Assembly: GCA_002212985.1 (NCBI GenBank)
Contig: NBMY01000059.1
Span: 1-36,329 of the forward strand
DNA from: Sphingobacteriales bacterium TSM_CSS
GTDB taxonomy: Bacteria; Bacteroidota; Bacteroidia; Chitinophagales; UBA2359
Length of the DNA stretch: 36,329 bases
Direction of reading: 5' to 3'
The position numbers and the translations under genes were made by a program. The notes under the pieces are model-generated. The model was not told where the DNA came from and ran no database searches. It saw only the letters and a list, made by a program, of their open reading frames with translations. This document shows positions 24,405 to 34,000 of the stretch, piece after piece. Each line of letters opens with the position of its first letter. The stretch's first letter is position 1.

Positions 24405-26333
24405 TTATTTTCCTTTTACTTTCCAGAAATCAACTTCGGAAGGAGCTTTATCCATTTTCACATTTTTATCTTTTTTGGCTTTTTCTGCCTGTTTGGCTTT
24501 TTCAGGTTCTTCCCACCAAAGGGCAAACACATCGCCAAAATCGCCGGCATAGGTAAGGCCGGATTCGGGCATTCCGAATTTATTCCAATATAACAGACGC
24601 AAAGTAGAAGGCGCTACCCAGCCCCAAACCCAGTGTTTCTTTTCACAGGCTATGGCATCAATTTCCTGCACAAATTTTATGCGTTCTTTGGTATCGTAGC
24701 TTTTGTCGTAGAGGTCGCAAAGTTCGTCAATGCGTTTATCTGCAAGGCCGGTAATGTTGGTATTGTTTGGAACTTTGGCAAATTTAGAACTCATGCTGCT
24801 TTCGGGATTGGGGAAGAAAAGCCCGGTATAGCTTTGGTAAGCAATACTGAAATCTTTACCCTGCACCTTTTTAAAGCGCTCATTGGGGTCAACGTTGTTA
24901 AATTTAAGATCTATGCCGGCATTTGCAAGCGATTGCTGGTAGGGCACAAAAATGCGCTCAATAGATTTATCAGACATGAGTTCGAGGGTAAAGGGTTTGC
25001 CGTTTTTGGTAAGCCATTTATCGCCCGGTTTTTTTACATAGCCTGCTTTTTTAAGCAGTTCCAGCGCTTTGGTAGGGTTATATTCGGGTTTGGGGTTGTT
25101 GGGTGCGGCATAGGGAGTTCCGTAGTAGTAGGAGTTAATGCGCACATATTCGTTAAAAAACAGTTTGCTGTTCAACTCGTCGAAGTTAAACAAGAGGCTC
25201 ATGGCTTCCCGAACATTGATGTCATCAAAAGGAGCGCGGTTGGTATTAAGAGCAAACCCCGATGTTCCTTTGGGGTTATGGTTATAAATTTTCTGGCGGG
25301 CAACGGCGCCGTTGGCAATGCTGGTTTGTTTTTCGGGTGTCAGTTCTTCGGCCCACCATTGCGCGCGGGGCACAATGTACCAGTCAACTTCGCCGGCAAG
25401 GAGTTTATCTCTTCTTAATTCATCGGTACGGGCAACTTCAAAGGTAATATTGTCAAAGTTAAATTGCCCTACATTACGGGTATAATCGGCTGCCCAATAG
25501 TTGTTTCGGCGTTTAAGGGTAAGGCGTTCGCCCTGTTTGGTTTTTTCTTTGTCTAATTCGTATGGGCCTGAGCCGGGCATAAAGTCGTACTGGTATTTGG
25601 TTATATAACCTGCGCCATTGGTTTTTGAGAGGTAAGAAGCGGGGTAAATTTTGGTAGAAACCCCAAAGTAGAGGAAGCTGCGCCAGTTTTCTTTTTTACA
25701 GGTTACGCTTACAATGTATTTGCTTTCGGCTTTTGGTTCTTCGTAGGTTTCGGTATAAAGGCTGTTGGTAAAGGGATCTTTCAGTCCTTCATCAATGAGT
25801 AATTTATAGGTGGCAATCACATCGGCAGAGGTAACGGGAGTACCGTCGCTCCATTTGGCATTGGGATCAATTCGGAACCAGTAGGTTTTTTTATCATCGG
25901 AAATTTTCCAGTGCGTAGCCAGATTGGGGTAATAATCCAGCGTTTCGGCATCAAAACCCAGCAGGGGTTCAAAAATCATAGCATTAATAAGGGAAACAGT
26001 TTGTATGTTGGCATTTTCACCTACGTCGCAAAAAGTGGCGGGGTATTCATCAATGGCCATAGAGAACGAACCGCCCTTTTTGGCGTTGGGGCTGCCGGGC
26101 GATTTGTAGGCGGTATTGGTTTTAAAGCCAAGCGAGTCGGCAATTTCATCAAACCCTTTACCCCCTTGCTGCGCGGAAACAGACGGGTCTGCACCTGCTG
26201 CAGCATCGGGTTGGGTGCCGGTGTTGAGTTTTTTTTCGCCGCTTCCTTCAGAAGAACAGGAAGAGAAGCCCCACAGGGTCAGCAATAGCATAAAAAGTAC
26301 GGGAAACAAGGTTAATTTGTTAATTTGTTTCAT
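24405..26333 (-). CDS. yejA: Peptide-binding lipoprotein, SBP family 5 (YejA-like)
   Basis: The 642-residue product has a lipoprotein signal (MKQINKLTLF... GFSSC, Cys26 as lipidated residue) followed by a low-complexity linker and a family 5 extracellular solute-binding domain (about 85-600): GGSFSMAIDEYPATF, DAETLDYYPNLATHWKISDD, NAKWSDGTPVTSADV, SGFALNTNRAPFDDINVREA. These binding proteins deliver oligopeptides or similar ligands to DppB/DppC-type permeases. It is the first gene of the importer cluster. The C-terminal 35 residues are unusually lysine-rich. The ligand is unknown; the embedded protease gene favours peptides. Confidence 0.9.
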   Translation of the reverse strand: MKQINKLTLFPVLFMLLLTLWGFSSCSSEGSGEKKLNTGTQPDAAAGADPSVSAQQGGKGFDEIADSLGFKTNTAYKSPGSPNAKKGGSFSMAIDEYPATFCDVGENANIQTVSLINAMIFEPLLGFDAETLDYYPNLATHWKISDDKKTYWFRIDPNAKWSDGTPVTSADVIATYKLLIDEGLKDPFTNSLYTETYEEPKAESKYIVSVTCKKENWRSFLYFGVSTKIYPASYLSKTNGAGYITKYQYDFMPGSGPYELDKEKTKQGERLTLKRRNNYWAADYTRNVGQFNFDNITFEVARTDELRRDKLLAGEVDWYIVPRAQWWAEELTPEKQTSIANGAVARQKIYNHNPKGTSGFALNTNRAPFDDINVREAMSLLFNFDELNSKLFFNEYVRINSYYYGTPYAAPNNPKPEYNPTKALELLKKAGYVKKPGDKWLTKNGKPFTLELMSDKSIERIFVPYQQSLANAGIDLKFNNVDPNERFKKVQGKDFSIAYQSYTGLFFPNPESSMSSKFAKVPNNTNITGLADKRIDELCDLYDKSYDTKERIKFVQEIDAIACEKKHWVWGWVAPSTLRLLYWNKFGMPESGLTYAGDFGDVFALWWEEPEKAKQAEKAKKDKNVKMDKAPSEVDFWKVKGK

Positions 26334-26428
26334 AATATAATATGGTTGAAAAATTGAAAAAAGGCTTGTTGGTATTTGTGTTCATGTTTGGGGTTAAAGG
26401 TAATTAGTTTTTTTGTTTTTGTAACAAA

Positions 26429-26460
26429 TTTGTGCCGGAGTGGGGGCAAAAATAGCTTTG
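26429..26460 (+). promoter_or_regulatory. Bacteroidota promoter (TTTG-N20-TAGCTTTG) for crtZ
   Basis: TTTG at 26429-26432 and TAGCTTTG at 26453-26460 match the -33 and -7 elements of the Bacteroidota sigma factor with a 20-base spacer. Transcription would start about 85 bases before the ATG at 26551. This is the best two-part match I found in the window. Confidence 0.5.
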
Positions 26461-26550
26461 CTTGCAAAAAGGCCGGGTTTGCCTGTCTTTCGACAAATCT
26501 TTACCTGAACAATTTTACCTGTACCCTGTTATGGCATAAAACCCGCTAGT

Positions 26551-27009
26551 ATGACCTTACTTTATTTTGGCATTATTCTTGCCACCATAACCATTATGGA
26601 AGCGTTTTCGTGGTTTTTCCATAAGTATGTATTGCATGGACCCTTATGGTTTTTGCATCGCTCGCACCACACAACCCGTCATGGTTTATTTGAATGGAAC
26701 GATTTGGTATCGGTTGCCTATGCGCTGCCGGCCGTTATCTGCATATACCACGGTCTGCAAAACAATATGGCTTGGCTGGTTAGCATTGGCGCCGGCATAA
26801 CCATTTATGGCATTCTTTATTTTGCACTGCACGATGTAGTCATTCACCGCCGTGTAAAAATCAAGTACCATTTTACCAACTCCTACCTGCTGCGTTTAAT
26901 TCGGGCACATAAAATTCACCATAAACATTTGGGTAAAAATGGCAGTTGTGCCTTCGGGTTTTTGTATGCTTCGGGCAAATACCAACCCAAAGCAAGCAAT
27001 ATGGTGTAG
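26551..27009 (+). CDS. crtZ: Beta-carotene hydroxylase (CrtZ-type), fatty acid hydroxylase superfamily
   Basis: The 152-residue membrane protein carries the full set of histidine clusters of CrtZ: HKYVLH (24-29), HRSHH (36-40), HDVVIH (94-99) and HKIHH (120-124), which bind the di-iron centre. The late block CAFGFLYAS is also typical. CrtZ adds 3-hydroxyl groups to beta-ionone rings, giving zeaxanthin-type carotenoids, in the cytoplasmic membrane. No other carotenoid gene (crtB, crtI, crtY) is in the window, so it stands alone as a single gene with its own promoter. Confidence 0.85.
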   Translation: MTLLYFGIILATITIMEAFSWFFHKYVLHGPLWFLHRSHHTTRHGLFEWNDLVSVAYALPAVICIYHGLQNNMAWLVSIGAGITIYGILYFALHDVVIHRRVKIKYHFTNSYLLRLIRAHKIHHKHLGKNGSCAFGFLYASGKYQPKASNMV

Positions 27010-27194
27010 CGATGATTTTTCTGTATCAAAAACCTCCTTTTATCATCAATTTGTTAAAAAACAGCCTTTTTTAGTTAAATTTTCGCAATAGAGGTTCAAA
27101 AAACCAATTTTTTTCTACATTTTTGTAGTGTCAATGCAATGTGAGCATTCAAAATTGCCTTTTATTACCAAACCTTAAAAAATCTCGACTGAGC

Positions 27195-27983
27195 ATGGAG
27201 TTATTTGCCCGTAAAGCATCATTAACCATTTTCACCCTTTTCACCGTACTTTTTCTTCTAACCATTACCCCCAACTCAGCCAATTTAGCCAACTATTATG
27301 CATACGGTAACACCGGCTCCTCATCTGCCGAAAGCGCCTATGCCAATTACGAAAACCACATTAAAAACCTGTATTACGACTGCAATCTTGCTGCCGCCGG
27401 ATTAAGTTTTAATACTTTTAAACTGGCAGTAACCGGTTTTTACAACTTGCGCAAGGAAGGTAAAATTTCGCCCGCCAAAGAACACCTCGCTATTATTGAT
27501 TTTACCAAACCCTCCAGCGAGAAACGCCTGTTTATTGTTGATTTGTTTACCCATAGTCTGGTGTTTAACACCTATGTAGCGCATGGTAAAAACAGCGGCT
27601 TAATTTATGCCGAGCGTTTTTCCAACAGCCCCGAATCTTTACAGAGCAGCCTGGGCTTTTATATTACCGATGAAACTTACTACGGACAACACGGTTACTC
27701 CCTCCGCTTAGATGGGCAAGACTTGGGCTTTAATGAAAATGCCCGCTCAAGAGCCATTGTTATGCACGGCGCACCCTATGTAGGCGAGTCTTTTGTAAAC
27801 CGATACGGCCGAACGGGGTTAAGCTGGGGTTGCCCCGCCATTTCGCTCGAAGAACATAAAGATATTATTGACTTTATGAAATCGGGCAACTGCCTGTTTA
27901 TTTACGGCAATAACATTTCGTACCTTAACAACTCCCGGTTTTTAAACTTCAACTCCGCAGCCAATTATCTAGCCCAAAACTAA
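27195..27983 (+). CDS. Murein L,D-transpeptidase-like protein (YkuD_2 family)
   Basis: The 262-residue product has an N-terminal signal or anchor (about 8-30). The catalytic region resembles YkuD_2: YVAHGKNSG (128-135), IVMHGAPYVGESF with H191, and SWGCPAIS with the nucleophile candidate C213. Members cut or cross-link peptidoglycan peptides or act in related periplasmic chemistry; the exact activity is not shown. The frame is open from a GTG at 27141, but the ATG at 27195 places the hydrophobic segment at the start as expected. It ends at a strong terminator shared with kdsB. Confidence 0.8.
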   Translation: MELFARKASLTIFTLFTVLFLLTITPNSANLANYYAYGNTGSSSAESAYANYENHIKNLYYDCNLAAAGLSFNTFKLAVTGFYNLRKEGKISPAKEHLAIIDFTKPSSEKRLFIVDLFTHSLVFNTYVAHGKNSGLIYAERFSNSPESLQSSLGFYITDETYYGQHGYSLRLDGQDLGFNENARSRAIVMHGAPYVGESFVNRYGRTGLSWGCPAISLEEHKDIIDFMKSGNCLFIYGNNISYLNNSRFLNFNSAANYLAQN

Positions 27984-28008
27984 TGCCCCGGCATTGTATG
28001 GTTTTTAT

Positions 28009-28044
28009 ACTAAAGCGGCAGAAAAATCGTTCTGCCGCTTTAGT
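28009..28044. terminator. Strong bidirectional terminator
   Basis: A perfect 15-bp stem (ACTAAAGCGGCAGAA at 28009-28023 and its complement at 28030-28044) with a 6-base loop, flanked by GTTTTA on the plus side and AAAAAC on the minus side, between the convergent YkuD_2 gene and kdsB. Confidence 0.85.
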
Positions 28045-28067
28045 GTTTTAGCGCCTATTGGCATATC

Positions 28068-28832
28068 CTATCCGTTTTGCTTTTGTAAGGTATGATGGTA
28101 ATACAGCAGGGCTTTCTCCAAATCTTCGGGGGTATCTATGGCAAGATTGGGATAGTTGCTTTGGGCAACATGTATGCTGAAACCGTTTTCCAGCCATCGG
28201 AGTTGCTCCAGTTTTTCGGCTATTTCAAGCCCCGAAGGTGGTAACTGCACAATTTGAAGTAAAACGGGCAGCCGGTAAGCATAAATGCCAATATGGCTGT
28301 AAAACGGGTGCATGTTACAGGAAACGGGCGACTCACAATCGCGAATAAACGGTATGATATGACGGCTGAAATACAAGGCGCGGTTTCTCTTGTCCAATAC
28401 TACTTTCGGAATGTTGGGATTGTGCAAATCGGCATTATCCGATATTTTCCTTACCAGCGTACCAATTTCAATGTCTTTGCTGGTAAATAATCCTGTAAGC
28501 TCGTCAATTTGTTCGGGGTGTAAAAAAGGTTCATCGCCCTGAATGTTCACTACTACACCGGCATCGGGGGCAACCGACAGCGCGGCTTCGGCACAACGGT
28601 CGGTACCGCTGCGATGTTGTTCCGATGTCATTACCACCCTGCCGCCAAATTGCTCCACGTGTTGGTAAATACGCTCATCATCTGTAGCCACCCAAACCCC
28701 GGCGAGCGATTTGGCGGCTGTTGCATTGGCATAAACCCGCTCAATCATGGTTTTACCGGCTATCTGACAAAGCGGTTTTCCGGCAAACCGCACAGAGGCA
28801 TACCGCGCCGGAATAAGTCCAATTATTTTCAT
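28068..28832 (-). CDS. kdsB: 3-deoxy-manno-octulosonate cytidylyltransferase
   Basis: The 254-residue cytoplasmic enzyme activates Kdo with CTP to CMP-Kdo for lipid A/LPS assembly. Diagnostic blocks are IPARYASVRFAGKPL (7-21), VATDDERI (48-55), NIQGDEPF (96-103), and the later HIGIYAYR and LEIAEKLEQLRWLENG. The frame is open from 28982, but the ATG at 28832 gives the usual MKIIGLIPARY start. It shows the organism makes Kdo-containing LPS. It is convergent with the transpeptidase and divergent from the LprI-like gene. Confidence 0.93.
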   Translation of the reverse strand: MKIIGLIPARYASVRFAGKPLCQIAGKTMIERVYANATAAKSLAGVWVATDDERIYQHVEQFGGRVVMTSEQHRSGTDRCAEAALSVAPDAGVVVNIQGDEPFLHPEQIDELTGLFTSKDIEIGTLVRKISDNADLHNPNIPKVVLDKRNRALYFSRHIIPFIRDCESPVSCNMHPFYSHIGIYAYRLPVLLQIVQLPPSGLEIAEKLEQLRWLENGFSIHVAQSNYPNLAIDTPEDLEKALLYYHHTLQKQNG

Positions 28833-28838
28833 GCGCAC

Positions 28839-28846
28839 TAAATTTG
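28839..28846 (+). promoter_or_regulatory. -7 box (TAAATTTG) for the LprI-like gene
   Basis: Exact TAnnTTTG match in the divergent gap between kdsB and the LprI-like gene, 61 bases before the ATG at 28900. No clear -33 element. Confidence 0.35.
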
Positions 28847-28899
28847 TGGTAAAAACGTTTACTTGTTTATCCTCTTCATTTTTAATCTCACAAAAGTTT

Positions 28900-29292
28900 A
28901 TGCCACTCAAAATTATCTTTTTACTGCTCTTGCTGGTGTTGGGTTCAAAAATCAAAGCACAAAACACCAACCCTTGCGCCACTATGGCAACTCAGGAAGA
29001 AATTACCGCCTGCGCCATTGTTCAGTACAATGAAACCGAAACCGCCATGGATAGCATTTACCAACACGCAGTAAATCAAGCCGGGCCAAATTACAAAAAT
29101 CATATCCGCAACATGCACGAAACCTGGAAAAGTTACGTCAGTGCAGCCTGCAGTTGTGAAACCTTTCCTTTTGCGGGCACTACACTCGAAACATTGATGC
29201 GCTATCAATGCCTTAACCGCCTTACCAGAGCATATATGCAACAGTTGCAGCAATTACCTTGGGAAATGCCGCTTGAAGAAGCGCCAAAATAG
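28900..29292 (+). CDS. Small secreted LprI-like (DUF1311) protein
   Basis: The 130-residue product starts with a signal peptide (MPLKIIFLLLLLVLGSKIKAQ). The mature part has the Cys pattern and helical blocks of the lysozyme-inhibitor LprI N-terminal family: CATMATQEEITACAIVQYNETE, then WKSYVSAACSC, then a third pair near MRYQCLNRLTRAY. Family members are small periplasmic or extracellular proteins, some proposed to bind lysozyme; here function is unproven. The frame is open from 28831, but the ATG at 28900 places the signal peptide at the start. Its stop is 9 bases from the stop of the convergent yqgE. Confidence 0.7.
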   Translation: MPLKIIFLLLLLVLGSKIKAQNTNPCATMATQEEITACAIVQYNETETAMDSIYQHAVNQAGPNYKNHIRNMHETWKSYVSAACSCETFPFAGTTLETLMRYQCLNRLTRAYMQQLQQLPWEMPLEEAPK

Positions 29293-29301
29293 CTGCCCAC
29301 G

Positions 29302-29856
29302 CTAATTTAGCGAAGGATTTTCGGGAAAATTGGCCATTACCTTGTACTCTCCACCCATATCGGTAAGCACTTTACGCCATATATCATTAGGGTCATCGGA
29401 AAAGATATAGGGCGCTAAACAATCAGCCACAATCCACGATTTGCTTTCCATTTCCTCCTCTAACTGCCCGACATCCCAACCCGAATATCCTACGAAAAAA
29501 CGAATGCGTTTTTTTTCAATCTGGCCAAGGTTAATCATACTTTTCAACTGCTCAAAATCGCCTCCCCAATACAAACCCTTTGCCAGTTTTACCGAATTTT
29601 CCAACATTTTGCCGTATGAATGCAGGTAATGCAGCGTATTCTGCTCTACCGGGCCGCCATAATACAACGGAACTTCAAATTGATCACATTCCGGCACGGC
29701 ATCGCCTAATTTATATTCTAATGGGCGGTTTAGTACCAACCCGAAAGAACCACTTTCATTATGTGCGCACAGCAAAATAACCGTGCGTTTGAAGTTAGAA
29801 TCCCACATAAAAGGCTCGGCTATTAACAGTTTCCCATTTGTTGGCTTGTTTTCCAC
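29302..29856 (-). CDS. yqgE: YqgE/AlgH family protein
   Basis: A 184-residue cytoplasmic protein with the family blocks NGKLLIAEPFMWDSNFKRTV, GSFGLVLNRPLEYKL, YYGGPVEQNTLHYLH, RFFVGYSGWDVGQLEEEM and SWIVADCLAPYIF. The biochemical role of this widespread family is not established. The start codon is GTG at 29856, since an in-frame stop precedes it and there is no earlier ATG. Confidence 0.9.
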   Translation of the reverse strand: MENKPTNGKLLIAEPFMWDSNFKRTVILLCAHNESGSFGLVLNRPLEYKLGDAVPECDQFEVPLYYGGPVEQNTLHYLHSYGKMLENSVKLAKGLYWGGDFEQLKSMINLGQIEKKRIRFFVGYSGWDVGQLEEEMESKSWIVADCLAPYIFSDDPNDIWRKVLTDMGGEYKVMANFPENPSLN

Positions 29857-29976
29857 TTAATTTTGTTTTAAAGTTTTAACAATTTGAAACTAATTTAGGT
29901 ATTTTCGCTTTGTAAATCAGTTTTTAGAACAAAATTTAATTTCTTGCATCTGCATAATCTTAAAGCAAAATACGCT

Positions 29977-30969
29977 ATGTCACTCCTCTCTTGTACAAGA
30001 GGGATTTTTAATCCCGAAATTTACCACGGTTTTAATAAAAAACGAAATTTTTTTGAAGGTTGGTACTTCAAAATTGTTGACCCGACAGAAAATTTGCGAT
30101 TTGCCATCATTCCCGGTATTGCCATGGGTAATTTTACCGGTAACAGTCATGCCTTTATTCAAATTCTAAATGGTACCGATTGTACTTCTACTTACTACAA
30201 CTTTCCCCCCGAAGATTTTTCGGCCGATAATAAAAAATTTGAAATTAACATTGCAGGAAATTACTTCACCGCCAACGAAATAAGGCTTAATTTACCCGAT
30301 TATAACGGCACGCTCACATTTAACCAGTTAACGCCGTGGCCAAAAACCCTTTTATCGCCGGGTATTATGGGCTGGTATTCTTTTGTGCCATTTATGGAAT
30401 GCTACCATGGCGTGTTAAGCCTGCACCACCAAATTTCGGGAACACTTACCATTGATGGCTCCGCCCACAGTTTTACCAATGGAATAGGTTATACCGAAAA
30501 AGACTGGGGCAGTTCTTTTCCTGCCGGCTGGGTTTGGATGCAAAGCAACCATTTTACAACACCCAAAACCTCCATTACCGCATCTGTAGCCAAAATACCC
30601 TGGCTTGGCAGTTCTTTCATAGGGTTTATAGCCGGTTTATGGCTAAACGGAAAACTACATATCTTCAGCACCTACAACAACACCAAACTGCAAGAATTGT
30701 CTATACAGCAAAACAAGGTTTTTTTCTGCCTTGCCAACGCCAGCATGGCTTTAGAACTTACTGCCACCCAAACACCCGGTGCCGAACTTAAATCTCCCGT
30801 CTATGGGCATATGGAAGGAAGGGTGAATGAAAGTATGCAGGCCACCATTGAGGTGAAATTATTCAGCATTGGTAAATCAGGCAGCCAACTTCTTTTCTCC
30901 GATACCGCCCGAAATGCAGGGCTTGAAGTGGCCGGCATGATACAACAACTGCTAACCCCGCCGGTATAA
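29977..30969 (+). CDS. Tocopherol cyclase family protein
   Basis: The 330-residue protein shows the signature blocks of the tocopherol cyclase-like family: FNPEIYHG followed by FFEGWYFKIVD (11-35), GYTEKDWGSSFP (171-182) and WVWMQSNHF (185-193). In plants and cyanobacteria this fold closes the chromanol ring of tocopherol; the bacterial homologues in non-photosynthetic phyla mostly have no proven reaction. I see no signal peptide. The frame is open from a TTG at 29944, but the ATG at 29977 gives the natural start. It is a single gene ending at a terminator shared with the giant adhesin. Its closeness to crtZ may be chance. Confidence 0.8.
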   Translation: MSLLSCTRGIFNPEIYHGFNKKRNFFEGWYFKIVDPTENLRFAIIPGIAMGNFTGNSHAFIQILNGTDCTSTYYNFPPEDFSADNKKFEINIAGNYFTANEIRLNLPDYNGTLTFNQLTPWPKTLLSPGIMGWYSFVPFMECYHGVLSLHHQISGTLTIDGSAHSFTNGIGYTEKDWGSSFPAGWVWMQSNHFTTPKTSITASVAKIPWLGSSFIGFIAGLWLNGKLHIFSTYNNTKLQELSIQQNKVFFCLANASMALELTATQTPGAELKSPVYGHMEGRVNESMQATIEVKLFSIGKSGSQLLFSDTARNAGLEVAGMIQQLLTPPV

Positions 30970-31000
30970 TACCCGCCCATGCACCTATCCTGACATAAAA

Positions 31001-31037
31001 ACCCCCGTTTTCGGCTAAAAAGCTTACTAACGGGGGT
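31001..31037 (+). terminator. Intrinsic terminator after the tocopherol cyclase-like gene
   Basis: ACCCCCGTT (31001-31009) pairs with AACGGGGGT (31029-31037), followed on the plus strand by AAAAAAATTTTT; the 19-base loop could form a small inner stem. It can serve both convergent genes. Confidence 0.7.
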
Positions 31038-31074
31038 AAAAAAATTTTTATGCAAAACGTTTTATTTCATGAAC

Positions 31075-34000
31075 CTACCGCACCACCATTACCCGTATTT
31101 GCTGCCGCTCACCGCTTTCGGTTTGCAGCACGGCATAGTAGGTGCCCGATGGCAGGTTGTTCATGTCAAAGGCAAATTCGTAAATGGTGTCGGGTTGGGT
31201 TACGTCGTTAAACAACACCCCTACTTCTCTGCCTTCTACGGAATACACTTTAAGAATTGCCTGCTCATTGGTATAACTGGTAAACGAAATAGTAGTCATG
31301 CCCGATGTAGGGTTGGGCGATGCCTGTAAGTCTCCTGCCAAATCGCCTCCGGTTTTAAAGCCCCGCGTAACATTGGGTACTATATAGGTTTGCACCAGCG
31401 TGTTGCCCCCGCAGTCGGTTATCGTTACCGTATAGGTGCCGGCCAACAAACCGCTGTAGGTTGCCGTAGTGCCCGAGGCGCTTAACGTACCGGTTGCAGG
31501 TGACCAGGTATAGTTATAGACCGATGCTCCCGTACAAGGTACTCCGCCGCTCACATTTAGCGTTATGGAGCCGTTACCTGTAAGCGTGGTACTGCTGTTT
31601 TTGGTAATGGAATAGGTAAGCACCACTAAACTGCCACCCCCGCAACTCGTTACCGATACCACCGTACCGGCAGTGGCCGTACAGCCGCCCGCACCCGTTA
31701 CCGTTACCGTATAGGTACCCCCCATAGCAAGAGTTGCACCTGTGCGTACCGGATTTTGCGCAGAAGATACATAACCGCCGGGACCAGACCATGCATAAGA
31801 GGTACCCCCCGTTGCCGTCAGCGTAATATTGGAACCGCTACAAACCGGGCTGTTACTGCCTGCCGTGGCTGCCGGTAACGCATTTACCGTTACCGAACGG
31901 CTGGCGCTGCCCGTACATCCGGCTGCATTGGTAACCGTTACCGTATAGCTGCCAGTGGCTGCCGTAGTTGCGCCCGAAAGGCTTACAGATTGACCCGTGC
32001 CAGTAAATCCGTTCGGTCCGGACCAGCTATAGCTGCCAAAGCCCGATGTTGCTGTTAACGTAATGGTGCCGCCCGAACACAAACTGCTGCTGCCCGATAC
32101 GCTTACAATCGGCGAGGCATTCACCGTTACCGATGTAACTGCAGTTGCCGTACAGCCGCCTGCGCCCGTTACCGTTACCATGTAGTTGCCCGCCATAGAA
32201 GCCGTTGCCCCGTTGCGTACCGGGTTTTGCGCCGTTGAAGTATAGCCATTCGGACCAGACCATGCATAAGAAACCCCTCCCGATGCGGTAAGATTGATAC
32301 TGCTTCCCACACAAACCGGACTGTTGCTGACCGCCGCGGCTGCCGGAGCAGCATTCACCGTTACCGTTGTACCGGCAGTTGCCGTACAGCCCGCCGTATT
32401 GGTAACTGTTACCGTATAAGTGCCGCCCATAGCCAAGGTGGCATTGCTTCGGGTAACAGTGGAACCACTTGCACTTAAACCACCAGGATATGACCACGCA
32501 TAGCTCGAACCTCCGCTGGCCGTAAGCGTTATAGTACCACCGGCACACAAACCGGTACTGCCCGATATTGCTGCAGCAGGCGCCGCACTAACCGTTATGG
32601 TTTTGCTGGCGCTGGCCGTACAACCGCCTCCGTTACTTACCGTTACCGTATAGCTGCCCCCCATAGCAATGGTAGCAGGAGATAAACTAATGCCGGCATT
32701 GGTAGAGGCAAACCCATTCGGACCTGACCAACTGTAAGATGTGCCGCTCGAGGCAGTAAGGTTAATGGTGCCGCCAACGCAATAACTGCTGTTGCCCGTT
32801 ATGCTGGCCGCTGCCGTTGATGTTACCGATACAACCGTTGATAACACAGCAGAACATCCCGACGAATTGGTCACCGTTACATTATAGGTGCCCGCCATTG
32901 ACAGCGTAGCGCCGCTCCTCGTTGGTGTTGCACCCGTCGCAGTATATCCGCCGGGACCACTCCAGTTATAAGATACACCCCCCGTGGCTGTCAGGTTAAT
33001 CGCTCCGCCTATACATACCGGGCTGTTGCTGGTTGCCGTAGCTGACAATAACGGACCTACCGTTACCGTTGCAGTACAGTTGGCTGTATTGCCCGACGCG
33101 TCACTTACCGTAAGCAATACCGTATTGTTGCCCACATTGCTGCAGCTAAAACTGTTCGGACTTACCGTAAGCGGCGTTACCGTGCCGCAGTTATCCGTGC
33201 TGCTTCCGTTCACCTGCAATGGACTAATACTTACCGTGCCGCCTGTACCAAGCGTTACCGATATATTCTGGCACACTGCCGCCGGGGCAGTGTTATCCGT
33301 AACCATAACCGTTGCCGAACAGGTTGCTGTATTGCCCGCAAAATCGGTTGCTGTCAATACTACTGTATTGGCGCCAAGGTTGGAGCAGGTAAACATATTC
33401 GGAGCCACCGATACATTCGCCCCGCCGCAGTTATCAAAACTGCCGTTATCAACCTGCGTGGCAGCCAATGTTGCCGTGCCGCCCGTTCCCAACGTTACCG
33501 TGGCGTTTTTGCACAAAGCGCTTGGCGGCGTGCTGTCTGTTACCGTAACAGTAGCGCTGCAGGTGCCCGTATTGCCCGATGCATCGCTTACCGTCAACAC
33601 CACCGTATTGCCCGGCGTGGCGCAGGTAAACGTGTTGGGGCTTACCGATACAAGATTTACCGTGCCGCAGTTATCCGTACTGCCGTTGTTCACCTGCGAA
33701 GGTGTAACGGTGGCTGTACCGCTAAAGCCCAACGAAACGGTTACACTCTGGCATATAGCCGCAGGTGGCGTGTTGTCTAAAACTTGCACAGTGGCAGCAC
33801 ATGATGAACTGTTCCCACTGCCATCGGTTACCGTCATTATGACCGTGTTAAAGCCCACATTGGAACACGTGTAGTTCGTGTTGTTCAACAATGCCGTTAC
33901 CGTGCCGCAGTTATCCGTACTGTTGTTGTTAATTTGTGATACGGAAAGCGTACCTGTACCCGATGTATTTAAGGTAACGGTAGCATTTTGACACAAAGCA

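Noticed and set aside
24633-25418. A 261-codon plus-strand frame
   Set aside because: It lies entirely antisense to the binding lipoprotein gene, which has clear family motifs and a lipobox.
27115-27128. CTACA-TTTT-TGTAG palindrome before the YkuD_2 gene
   Set aside because: A 5-bp stem in AT-rich DNA is too weak to call a terminator or operator.
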